NCBI GenBank assembly: GCA_030549495.1
Contig: JAUIRK010000049.1
Location: forward strand, 1 to 64,000
Direction: 5' to 3'
DNA: 64,000 bases
Source of the DNA: Nectonema munidae
Lineage: Eukaryota > Nematomorpha > Nectonematoida > Nectonematidae
The notes beneath the pieces are model-generated. The model worked only from the letters and a program-made list of their open reading frames with translations, ran no database searches and was not told the DNA's origin. Positions 1 to 7,991 of this stretch are shown piece by piece. Made by a program: the position numbers and the translations under genes. Every line of letters starts with the position of its first letter. Within the stretch, counting starts at the first letter, position 1.

Positions 1-283
1 AATATTCAAATTGTGCAATTCCTTTGTGTGATTCTTTTCCACCTTTATTTGAATGCATGTCTTTTCTATAATTTTATCATTTGAATGTTATATATTCCCT
101 ATCTATCTCTGTTATAACTTTTATAATTCCTAATTTAAATACTACTTCGATCGTCCTTTCTTCTGCAACTCTTATTCATTTTTCCTTGTATATATATGCA
201 TGTTATTTTGATATCACTCACTTTCCTTACAACGTTCTTTTGTTGAAAAAAAGCTCCAGCTTTTCACTTTTGTTTTCATTACA
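1..283 (+). repeat. LTR 1 of tandem gypsy array (left edge cut by window)
   Basis: This LTR is near-identical to those at 3852-4137 and 7706-7991. Those run TG...CA and are 286 bp long, so the window begins at LTR base 4. A TATATATA stretch lies mid-LTR. The body begins directly after the terminal CA, and the gag-pol ATG follows 30 bases later. Confidence 0.93.
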
Positions 284-313
284 ATTTTATTCAACAAATA
301 AAGCTATTTTCTT

Positions 314-3300
314 ATGGACAAGATCATCAAACCTAAGGAATTCACTATATCAACCGACGATGAACAAAGCGGAAAACATTGGAAACACTGGTTTAGAGGT
401 TTTGCCTACTATCTCGAATGTTTAGAAGGGCTTAACCCAAACAAACTAGAATTATTACTTCTGCATTTGGGAGCTGACGTTGCAGAGACTGTTCAAGACG
501 CTACCAGTTACGAGTTGGCTATTGAACAACTGGAAACCGCATATGTCAAAACACCCAACGAAGTTCACGCAAGACATCTTCTCGCAACAAGAATCCAACA
601 ACCCGGGGAAACTATAGACTCTTTTTTTCATTCATTAAAGGTTTTATCCATTAATTGCAATTTTAAAGCAGTTACTGCGGATGAACACAAAAATCTATTT
701 ATAAGGGATTCCTTAATTTCTGGTCTCAGGAATACTGCGATCCGAACCCGTTTGTTGGAGAATCCAAAGTTGGACCTTGAAACAGCAATAAATCAAACAA
801 GAGCTATGGAGCAAGCGATCAATAGAAACGAAAGTTATGATACAAATTCCACACAATTAGCCGCAGCTTCAAAGGACGAGCATCTTGAAGATTCTACTAG
901 TAATCACACTCAACAAGAAGTTTGCACCTCCTTTACAACGCCGTCTAAAGTTGGTAAATGTTATTTTTGTGGTGGCAAACGACATTACAAGGACCAAAGA
1001 GAACTCTGTCCAGCAAAAACTCAAACATGTTTTAAATGCAAAAAGATTGGTCATTTCAGCAAGGTTTGCAAATCATCGCAAAAAATTCTCTCGATGCTAA
1101 ATTCAAGCTTTACTCACTCCAGCTGGAAAAGTGTTGTATTTCTAAATGGTGCTAAATGCTACGCACTCTTGGATACAGGGAGTACAGACAATTTTATTGA
1201 CAAAAAGACTGCAATATCTCTAAAACTAAAGTTGCTCCCATGCAAAGAACAGGTTAGTATGGCTTCTTATCGTTTTAAAATCCAGGTACTTGGAAAAGTT
1301 AAGGCGTCGTTACGTGTTCATAACCGGTTGTATGAAGATGAAGAATTCTTAGTCTTACCCGATTTATGGAAACAAGTTATCTTGGGAATGAGCTTTATGA
1401 AAAAGCATAAAGAGGTAAGGATTTGTTTGGGAGGAAAGAATGCTCCTATATCTTTTTCGTTTCCTTGTGGAGTTAATGGTCCTCAAAAGAATTGTGCAAC
1501 TAAGAAGTACTCTGAAATAAAACTTTTCAAGTTCCTAACTCCCGAGTGTAAACCTATCGCTACAAAAACAGCAAAATTCAACATAAAAGACGGTGAATTT
1601 ATTAAATCTGAAATTTCTCGATTATTGGAAGCTGGAGTCATTGAAGAATCAAATTCTCCGTGGCGAGCCCAAATAGTACTCGTACCTAAAAGTAATGGAA
1701 ATAAAAGAATGGTAATAGATTTTTCACGTACTATAAATAAATACACCTTACCTGATGCTTACCCCTTACCTGATTTGAACGAATTGGCTGCTAAAGTGTC
1801 AAAGTTCAAATATTTTAGTTTGATAGATTTCTCCGAAGCATACTATCAGGTCGAGTTAAGAGAGGAAGAACGTATGTATACTGCGTTTGAAGCATGTGGC
1901 AAACTCTTCCAATTTACAAAAATTCCCATGGGCGTGACAAATGGTGCTTCTGCATTTCAACGCTATATCAACAATTTTATTTCATCAAATAAACTTGTCA
2001 ACACTTTTTCATATTTAGATGACGTGATTGTTTGTGGGGAGTCCTTGGAAGAGCAAAACCATAATCTGAAGGTGCTTTTTGATGCGATCAAGGCAAACTC
2101 CCTTAGGATAAATTGGAACAAAAGTAAATTCTGTCGAACGCATATTAAATTTCTCGGATATGAAATTAGCAAAGGACAATTAAGACCTGACCAAGATCGT
2201 GTAAAGCCTTTGATGGAGATGCCCATTCCAAGATCTACTGCTGAGCTAAAAAGAATGATGGGATTCTTTTCATACTACGCGAAGTGGATTCGCGACTTTT
2301 CGAAAAAGATACAGCCACTTACAAAAGTTTCATCCTTTCCTTTGGACACTGAACAAAGAAAAGTAATAAAATCCTTGAAAGAAAAGATTAAAGATTCCAC
2401 TCTAAGAGCAATTGAACAAGGTAAACCACTCGTGTTGGAGACTGATGCATCTAATAAAGCAATTGCTGCTTGTCTTTTACAAGAAGGGAGACCAATTGGT
2501 TTCTTTTCAAAAACACTAAATTCTGCTGAGAAAAATACACACATAGTGGAAAAAGAAGCTCTCGCCATCGTTGAGGCCATACGCAACTGGAAGCACTTTT
2601 TAGTTGGGCAAAAATTCACAGTGGTGACGGATCAAAAAGCTATTTCTTATATATTTGACCCACGCGGTAAAAGCAAAATAAAAAGCGACAAAATGCTTCG
2701 TTGGCGCTTGGAACTTGCTTCTTATTCCTTTGACATCAAATATCGCCCTGGAATAGAAAACGTATCAGCTGATGCACTATCAAGGTCTTGCACCGTCTCC
2801 AAACAATCCTTAGATTTACAACGACTGCACAATCATTTGATTCATCCAGGAATCCGACGAATGCACCACTATGTAAGAGAAAATAACTTACCCTTTTCGA
2901 TGGAAGAAATCAAAGTTTTAACAAATAACTGCCAAGTATGTCGAAAGTGTAAGCCAAGATTCTACAATTCTGACCAACATCACATTATCAAGTCCACTAA
3001 ACCTTTTGACAGATTGTCGATTGACTTTAAAGGTCCCTTGCCCTCTAACAACAAAAACAAGTATATCCTAACTATCATAGACGAATACTCAAGGTTCCCT
3101 TTTGCCTACGCTTGCAAAGATCTATCATCAAGTACTGTTATTAGTTGCTTACAAGACCTGTTTACAACCTTCGGGTATCCAAAGTACATACATTCTGATA
3201 GAGGTAAGTCCTTTCTTTCTGACGAACTTAAATCGTTTCTCTTAGTTAGAGGCATAGGCTCGACATTTACTACTGCTTACAATCCTCAAGGAAATTCCCA

Positions 3301-3838
3301 GTGTGAACGTTATAATGGTTTGATTTGGAGGACAATAACTTTAGCAACTGAAACTTTTGGTCTGCCGATTGAAAGGTGGGAAGAAGTTTTGCCTGAGAGT
3401 CTGAAAGCGTTAAGAACTCTGCTCAATACGACGACTAATAAAACGCCTCATGAAAGAATTTTTACGTTTGAAAGAGGCACAGCAAACTCAAAACTCCCAT
3501 GTTGGCTCTCTGATTCAAAGACTGCATGGATAAAGAAATTTCCTATTCTTTCTAAAACGAAACCTCAGGTCGAACTAGTGGAGCTTTTGGAAGTAAATCC
3601 GGAATGCGCACGCGTGAGGTACCAAGATGGAAAGGAAAACAGAGTTGCCTTGAAACATCTAGCTCCAAGTGCCATAGATGATGAGCCCTTACCAGATGAA
3701 AATGAAGAGACATCAGTACATGGTGCTAATCGAAAAGATAATGTTGAAGAAGATGCTGACACAGATAGTCCAAGGCTGAGGCGTTCGTGCAGGGAGCGGA
3801 AACCCATCAGAAGACTTGGGATCGAGGATTCTTTTTGA
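314..3838 (+). CDS. Gag-Pol polyprotein of gypsy copy 1
   Basis: This single 1174-residue frame encodes the structural and enzymatic proteins of the retrotransposon. The order is as follows. Gag is about residues 1-210. Two CCHC-like zinc knuckles, with CYFCGG and CFKCKK starts, lie near 216-253. An aspartic protease with LLDTGST is near 286. Reverse transcriptase has YLDDV near 566. RNase H has the ETDAS motif near 708. The integrase has an HHCC-type zinc finger from about 839 and a D-D-E core with DFKG near 903, HSDRG near 962 and the glutamate near 997. The tail is charged and rich in acidic and arginine residues, and I see no chromodomain. The ATG lies 30 bases after the LTR and is the first in frame. 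The closest type by eye is the K02A2.6-like gypsy Pol of invertebrates. Confidence 0.93.
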   Translation: MDKIIKPKEFTISTDDEQSGKHWKHWFRGFAYYLECLEGLNPNKLELLLLHLGADVAETVQDATSYELAIEQLETAYVKTPNEVHARHLLATRIQQPGETIDSFFHSLKVLSINCNFKAVTADEHKNLFIRDSLISGLRNTAIRTRLLENPKLDLETAINQTRAMEQAINRNESYDTNSTQLAAASKDEHLEDSTSNHTQQEVCTSFTTPSKVGKCYFCGGKRHYKDQRELCPAKTQTCFKCKKIGHFSKVCKSSQKILSMLNSSFTHSSWKSVVFLNGAKCYALLDTGSTDNFIDKKTAISLKLKLLPCKEQVSMASYRFKIQVLGKVKASLRVHNRLYEDEEFLVLPDLWKQVILGMSFMKKHKEVRICLGGKNAPISFSFPCGVNGPQKNCATKKYSEIKLFKFLTPECKPIATKTAKFNIKDGEFIKSEISRLLEAGVIEESNSPWRAQIVLVPKSNGNKRMVIDFSRTINKYTLPDAYPLPDLNELAAKVSKFKYFSLIDFSEAYYQVELREEERMYTAFEACGKLFQFTKIPMGVTNGASAFQRYINNFISSNKLVNTFSYLDDVIVCGESLEEQNHNLKVLFDAIKANSLRINWNKSKFCRTHIKFLGYEISKGQLRPDQDRVKPLMEMPIPRSTAELKRMMGFFSYYAKWIRDFSKKIQPLTKVSSFPLDTEQRKVIKSLKEKIKDSTLRAIEQGKPLVLETDASNKAIAACLLQEGRPIGFFSKTLNSAEKNTHIVEKEALAIVEAIRNWKHFLVGQKFTVVTDQKAISYIFDPRGKSKIKSDKMLRWRLELASYSFDIKYRPGIENVSADALSRSCTVSKQSLDLQRLHNHLIHPGIRRMHHYVRENNLPFSMEEIKVLTNNCQVCRKCKPRFYNSDQHHIIKSTKPFDRLSIDFKGPLPSNNKNKYILTIIDEYSRFPFAYACKDLSSSTVISCLQDLFTTFGYPKYIHSDRGKSFLSDELKSFLLVRGIGSTFTTAYNPQGNSQCERYNGLIWRTITLATETFGLPIERWEEVLPESLKALRTLLNTTTNKTPHERIFTFERGTANSKLPCWLSDSKTAWIKKFPILSKTKPQVELVELLEVNPECARVRYQDGKENRVALKHLAPSAIDDEPLPDENEETSVHGANRKDNVEEDADTDSPRLRRSCRERKPIRRLGIEDSF

Positions 3839-3851
3839 AGATGGGGAAGAT

Positions 3852-4137
3852 TGTAATATTCAAATTGTGCAATTCCTTTGTGTGATTCTTTTCCACCTTT
3901 ATTTGAATGCATGTCTTTTCTATAATTTTATCATTTGAATGTTATATATTCCCTATCTATCTCTGTTATAACTTTTATAATTCCTAATTTAAATACTACT
4001 TCGATCGTCCTTTCTTCTGCAACTCTTATTCATTTTTCCTTGTATATATATGCATGTTATTTTGATATCACTCACTTTCCTTACAACGTTCTTTTGTTGA
4101 ATAAAAGCTCCAGCTTTTCACTTTTGTTTTCATTACA
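3852..4137 (+). repeat. LTR 2, shared by the two gypsy bodies
   Basis: This 286-bp LTR (TGTAATATT...CATTACA) serves as the 3' LTR of copy 1 and the 5' LTR of copy 2. I see no difference from LTR 3. It holds a TATA-like stretch at 4043-4050 and an AATAAA at 4100-4105. Confidence 0.95.
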
Positions 4138-4151
4138 ATTTTATTCAACAA
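4094..4151 (+). promoter_or_regulatory. Candidate self-priming site of the gypsy element
   Basis: The 13 bases TTGTTGAATAAAA inside the LTR (4094-4106) are the exact reverse complement of TTTTATTCAACAA (4139-4151), which begins one base after the LTR end, where a primer-binding site belongs. In Tf1 and related elements the 5' end of the element's own RNA folds back to prime reverse transcription. If transcription starts near 4094, this arrangement would do the same. A TATATATA stretch lies about 45-50 bases upstream. The start site is inferred. An alternative reading is a simple stem-loop with no priming role. Confidence 0.55.
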
Positions 4152-4167
4152 ATAAAGCTATTTTCTT

Positions 4168-7100
4168 ATGGACAAGATCATCAAACCTAAGGAATTCACT
4201 ATATCAACCGACGATGAACAAAGCGGAAAACATTGGAAACACTGGTTTAGAGGTTTTGCCTACTATCTCGAATGTTTAGAAGGGCTTAACCCAAACAAAC
4301 TAGAATTATTACTTCTGCATTTGGGAGCTGACGTTGCAGAGACTGTTCAAGACGCTACCAGTTACGAGTTGGCTATTGAACAACTGGAAACCGCATATGT
4401 CAAAACACCCAACGAAGTTCACGCAAGACATCTTCTCGCAACAAGAATCCAACAACCCGGGGAAACTATAGACTCTTTTTTTCATTCATTAAAGGTTTTA
4501 TCCATTAATTGCAATTTTAAAGCAGTTACTGCGGATGAACACAAAAATCTATTTATAAGGGATTCCTTAATTTCTGGTCTCAGGAATACTGCGATCCGAA
4601 CCCGTTTGTTGGAGAATCCAAAGTTGGACCTTGAAACAGCAATAAATCAAACAAGAGCTATGGAGCAAGCGATCAATAGAAACGAAAGTTATGATACAAA
4701 TTCCACACAATTAGCCGCAGCTTCAAAGGACGAGCATCTTGAAGATTATACTAGTAATCACACTCAACAAGAAGTTTGCACCTCCTTTACAACGCCGTCT
4801 AAAGTTGGTAAATGTTATTTTTGTGGTGGCAAACGACATTACAAGGACCAAAGAGAACTCTGTCCAGCAAAAACTCAAACATGTTTTAAATGCAAAAAGA
4901 TTGGTCATTTCAGCAAGGTTTGCAAATCATCGCAAAAAATTCTCTCGATGCTAAATTCAAGCTTTACTCACTCCAGCTGGAAAAGTGTTGTATTTCTAAA
5001 TGGTGCTAAATGCTACGCACTCTTGGATACAGGGAGTACAGACAATTTTATTGACAAAAAGACTGCAATATCTCTAAAACTAAAGTTGCTCCCATGCAAA
5101 GAACAGGTTAGTATGGCTTCTTATCGTTTTAAAATCCAGGTACTTGGAAAAGTTAAGGCGTCGTTACGTGTTCATAACCGGTTGTATGAAGATGAAGAAT
5201 TCTTAGTCTTACCCGATTTATGGAAACAAGTTATCTTGGGAATGAGCTTTATGAAAAAGCATAAAGAGGTAAGGATTTGTTTGGGAGGAAAGAATGCTCC
5301 TATATCTTTTTCGTTTCCTTGTGGAGTTAATGGTCCTCAAAAGAATTGTGCAACTAAGAAGTACTCTGAAATAAAACTTTTCAAGTTCCTAACTCCCGAG
5401 TGTAAACCTATCGCTACAAAAACAGCAAAATTCAACATAAAAGACGGTGAATTTATTAAATCTGAAATTTCTCGATTATTGGAAGCTGGAGTCATTGAAG
5501 AATCAAATTCTCCGTGGCGAGCCCAAATAGTACTCGTACCTAAAAGTAATGGAAATAAAAGAATGGTAATAGATTTTTCACGTACTATAAATAAATACAC
5601 CTTACCTGATGCTTACCCCTTACCTGATTTGAACGAATTGGCTGCTAAAGTGTCAAAGTTCAAATATTTTAGTTTGATAGATTTCTCCGAAGCATACTAT
5701 CAGGTCGAGTTAAGAGAGGAAGAACGTATGTATACTGCGTTTGAAGCTTGTGGCAAACTCTTCCAATTTACAAAAATTCCCATGGGCGTGACAAATGGTG
5801 CTTCTGCATTTCAACGCTATATCAACAATTTTATTTCATCAAATAAACTTGTCAACACTTTTTCATATTTAGATGACGTGATTGTTTGTGGGGAGTCCTT
5901 GGAAGAGCAAAACCATAATCTGAAGCTGCTTTTTGATGCGATCAAGGCAAACTCCCTTAGGATAAATTTGAACAAAAGTAAATTCTGTCTAACGCATATT
6001 AAATTTCTCGGATATGAAATTAGCAAAGGACAATTAAGACCTGACCAAGATCGTGTAAAGCCTTTGATGGAGATGCCCATTCCAAGATCTACTGCTGAGC
6101 TAAAAAGAATGATGGGATTCTTTTCATACTACGCGAAGTGGATTCGCGACTTTTCGAAAAAGATACAGCCACTTACAAAAGTTTCATCCTTTCCTTTGGA
6201 CACTGAACAAAGAAAAGTAATAAAATCCTTGAAAGAAGAGATTAAAGATTCCACTCTAAGAGCAATTGAACAAGGTAAACCACTCGTGTTGGAGACTGAT
6301 GCATCTAATAAAGCAATTGCTGCTTGTCTTTTACAAGAAGGGAGACCAGTTGGTTTCTTTTCAAAAACACTAAATTCTGCTGAGAAAAATACACACATAG
6401 TGGAAAAAGAAGCTCTCGCCATCGTTGAGGCCATACGCAACTGGAAGCACTTTTTAGTTGGGCAAAAATTCACAGTGGTGACGGATCAAAAAGCTATTTC
6501 ATATATATTTGACCCACGCGGTAAAAGCAAAATAAAAAGCGACAAAATGCTTCGTTGGCGCTTGGAACTTGCTTCTTATTCCTTTGACATCAAATATCGC
6601 CCTGGAATAGAAAACGTATCAGCTGATGCACTATCAAGGTCTTGCACCGTCTCCAAACAATCCTTAGATTTACAACGACTGCACAATCATTTGATTCATC
6701 CAGGAATCCGACGAATGCACCACTATGTAAGAGAAAATAACTTACCCTTTTCGATGGAAGAAATCAAAGTTTTAACAAATAACTGCCAAGTATGTCGAAA
6801 GTGTAAGCCAAGATTCTACAATTCTGACCAACATCACATTATCAAGTCCACTAAACCTTTTGACAGATTGTCGATTGACTTTAAAGGTCCCTTGCCCTCT
6901 AACAACAAAAACAAGTATATCCTAACTATCATAGACGAATACTCAAGGTTCCCTTTTGCCTACGCTTGCAAAGATCTATCATCAAGTACTGTTATTAGTT
7001 GCTTACAAGACCTGTTTACAACCTTCGGGTATCCAAAGTACATACATTCTGATAGAGGTAAGTCCTTTCTTTCTGACGAACTTAAATCGTTTCTCTTAGT

Positions 7101-7692
7101 TAGAGGTATAGGCTCGACATTTACTACTGCTTACAATCCTCAAGGAAATTCCCAGTGTGAACGTTATAATGGTTTGATTTGGAGGACAATAACTTTAGCA
7201 ACTGAAACTTTTGGTCTGCCGATTGAAAGGTGGGAAGAAGTTTTGCCTGAGAGTCTGAAAGCGTTAAGAACTCTGCTCAATACGACGACTAATAAAACGC
7301 CTCATGAAAGAATTTTTACGTTTGAAAGAGGCACAGCAAACTCAAAACTCCCATGTTGGCTCTCTGATTCAAAGACTGCATGGATAAAGAAATTTCCTAT
7401 TCTTTCTAAAACGAAACCTCAGGTCGAACTAGTGGAGCTTTTGGAAGTAAATCCGGAATGCGCACGCGTGAGGTACCAAGATGGAAAGGAAAACAGAGTT
7501 GCCTTGAAACATCTAGCTCCAAGTGCCATAGATGATGAGCCCTTACCAGATGAAAATGAAGAGACATCAGTACATGGTGCTAATCGAAAAGATAATGTTG
7601 AAGAAGATGCTGACACAGATAGTCCAAGGCTGAGGCGTTCGTGCAGGGAGCGGAAACCCATCAGAAGACTTGGGATCGAGGATTCTTTTTGA
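4168..7692 (+). CDS. Gag-Pol polyprotein of gypsy copy 2
   Basis: This 1174-residue frame has the same length and domain order as the product of copy 1: gag, two zinc knuckles, DTGST protease, RT with YLDDV, RNase H, HHCC integrase with D-D-E, and an acidic/basic tail. It differs from copy 1 at only a handful of residues. The element looks whole. Its ATG is 30 bases downstream of the LTR and 17 bases after the candidate self-priming site, so the leader is very short. Confidence 0.93.
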   Translation: MDKIIKPKEFTISTDDEQSGKHWKHWFRGFAYYLECLEGLNPNKLELLLLHLGADVAETVQDATSYELAIEQLETAYVKTPNEVHARHLLATRIQQPGETIDSFFHSLKVLSINCNFKAVTADEHKNLFIRDSLISGLRNTAIRTRLLENPKLDLETAINQTRAMEQAINRNESYDTNSTQLAAASKDEHLEDYTSNHTQQEVCTSFTTPSKVGKCYFCGGKRHYKDQRELCPAKTQTCFKCKKIGHFSKVCKSSQKILSMLNSSFTHSSWKSVVFLNGAKCYALLDTGSTDNFIDKKTAISLKLKLLPCKEQVSMASYRFKIQVLGKVKASLRVHNRLYEDEEFLVLPDLWKQVILGMSFMKKHKEVRICLGGKNAPISFSFPCGVNGPQKNCATKKYSEIKLFKFLTPECKPIATKTAKFNIKDGEFIKSEISRLLEAGVIEESNSPWRAQIVLVPKSNGNKRMVIDFSRTINKYTLPDAYPLPDLNELAAKVSKFKYFSLIDFSEAYYQVELREEERMYTAFEACGKLFQFTKIPMGVTNGASAFQRYINNFISSNKLVNTFSYLDDVIVCGESLEEQNHNLKLLFDAIKANSLRINLNKSKFCLTHIKFLGYEISKGQLRPDQDRVKPLMEMPIPRSTAELKRMMGFFSYYAKWIRDFSKKIQPLTKVSSFPLDTEQRKVIKSLKEEIKDSTLRAIEQGKPLVLETDASNKAIAACLLQEGRPVGFFSKTLNSAEKNTHIVEKEALAIVEAIRNWKHFLVGQKFTVVTDQKAISYIFDPRGKSKIKSDKMLRWRLELASYSFDIKYRPGIENVSADALSRSCTVSKQSLDLQRLHNHLIHPGIRRMHHYVRENNLPFSMEEIKVLTNNCQVCRKCKPRFYNSDQHHIIKSTKPFDRLSIDFKGPLPSNNKNKYILTIIDEYSRFPFAYACKDLSSSTVISCLQDLFTTFGYPKYIHSDRGKSFLSDELKSFLLVRGIGSTFTTAYNPQGNSQCERYNGLIWRTITLATETFGLPIERWEEVLPESLKALRTLLNTTTNKTPHERIFTFERGTANSKLPCWLSDSKTAWIKKFPILSKTKPQVELVELLEVNPECARVRYQDGKENRVALKHLAPSAIDDEPLPDENEETSVHGANRKDNVEEDADTDSPRLRRSCRERKPIRRLGIEDSF

Positions 7693-7705
7693 AGATGGGG
7701 AAGAT

Positions 7706-7991
7706 TGTAATATTCAAATTGTGCAATTCCTTTGTGTGATTCTTTTCCACCTTTATTTGAATGCATGTCTTTTCTATAATTTTATCATTTGAATGTTATA
7801 TATTCCCTATCTATCTCTGTTATAACTTTTATAATTCCTAATTTAAATACTACTTCGATCGTCCTTTCTTCTGCAACTCTTATTCATTTTTCCTTGTATA
7901 TATATGCATGTTATTTTGATATCACTCACTTTCCTTACAACGTTCTTTTGTTGAATAAAAGCTCCAGCTTTTCACTTTTGTTTTCATTACA
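7706..7991 (+). repeat. LTR 3, right end of gypsy array
   Basis: This 286-bp LTR ends in CATTACA. At 7992 the sequence changes abruptly to the protease region of a different, older gypsy element, so this is the right edge of the young array. Confidence 0.95.

Larger units (their letters stand above)
1..3851 (+). mobile_element. Ty3/gypsy LTR retrotransposon, copy 1 (5' LTR plus body)
   Basis: This is the first unit of the tandem array: LTR, a 30-base leader, one gag-pol frame, then a purine-rich tract (GAAGATGGGGAAGA) just before the next LTR. The unit repeats with a period of 3854 bp. It differs from copy 2 by only around a dozen substitutions, so it is very young, and it looks whole by frame. 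The usual tRNA-type primer site (TGG...) is not seen after the LTR. Gag and pol in a single frame, with no frameshift between them, fits lineages such as Tf1/sushi. The family assignment rests on the domain order protease-RT-RNaseH-integrase. Confidence 0.92.
3852..7991 (+). mobile_element. Ty3/gypsy LTR retrotransposon, copy 2 (both LTRs in window)
   Basis: This is a complete-looking element of 4140 bp: LTR 3852-4137, body with one gag-pol frame, purine tract, LTR 7706-7991. The two LTRs look identical to me, so the insertion or duplication is very recent. The 5' target duplication cannot be tested because the array's left flank lies outside the window. The right flank is the protease region of an older gypsy element. 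Confidence 0.95.

Noticed and set aside
81-425. 114-residue frame across the gypsy LTR and leader
   Set aside because: It overlaps the gag-pol start in another frame, recurs only because the LTR is repeated, and has an AT-driven hydrophobic composition.
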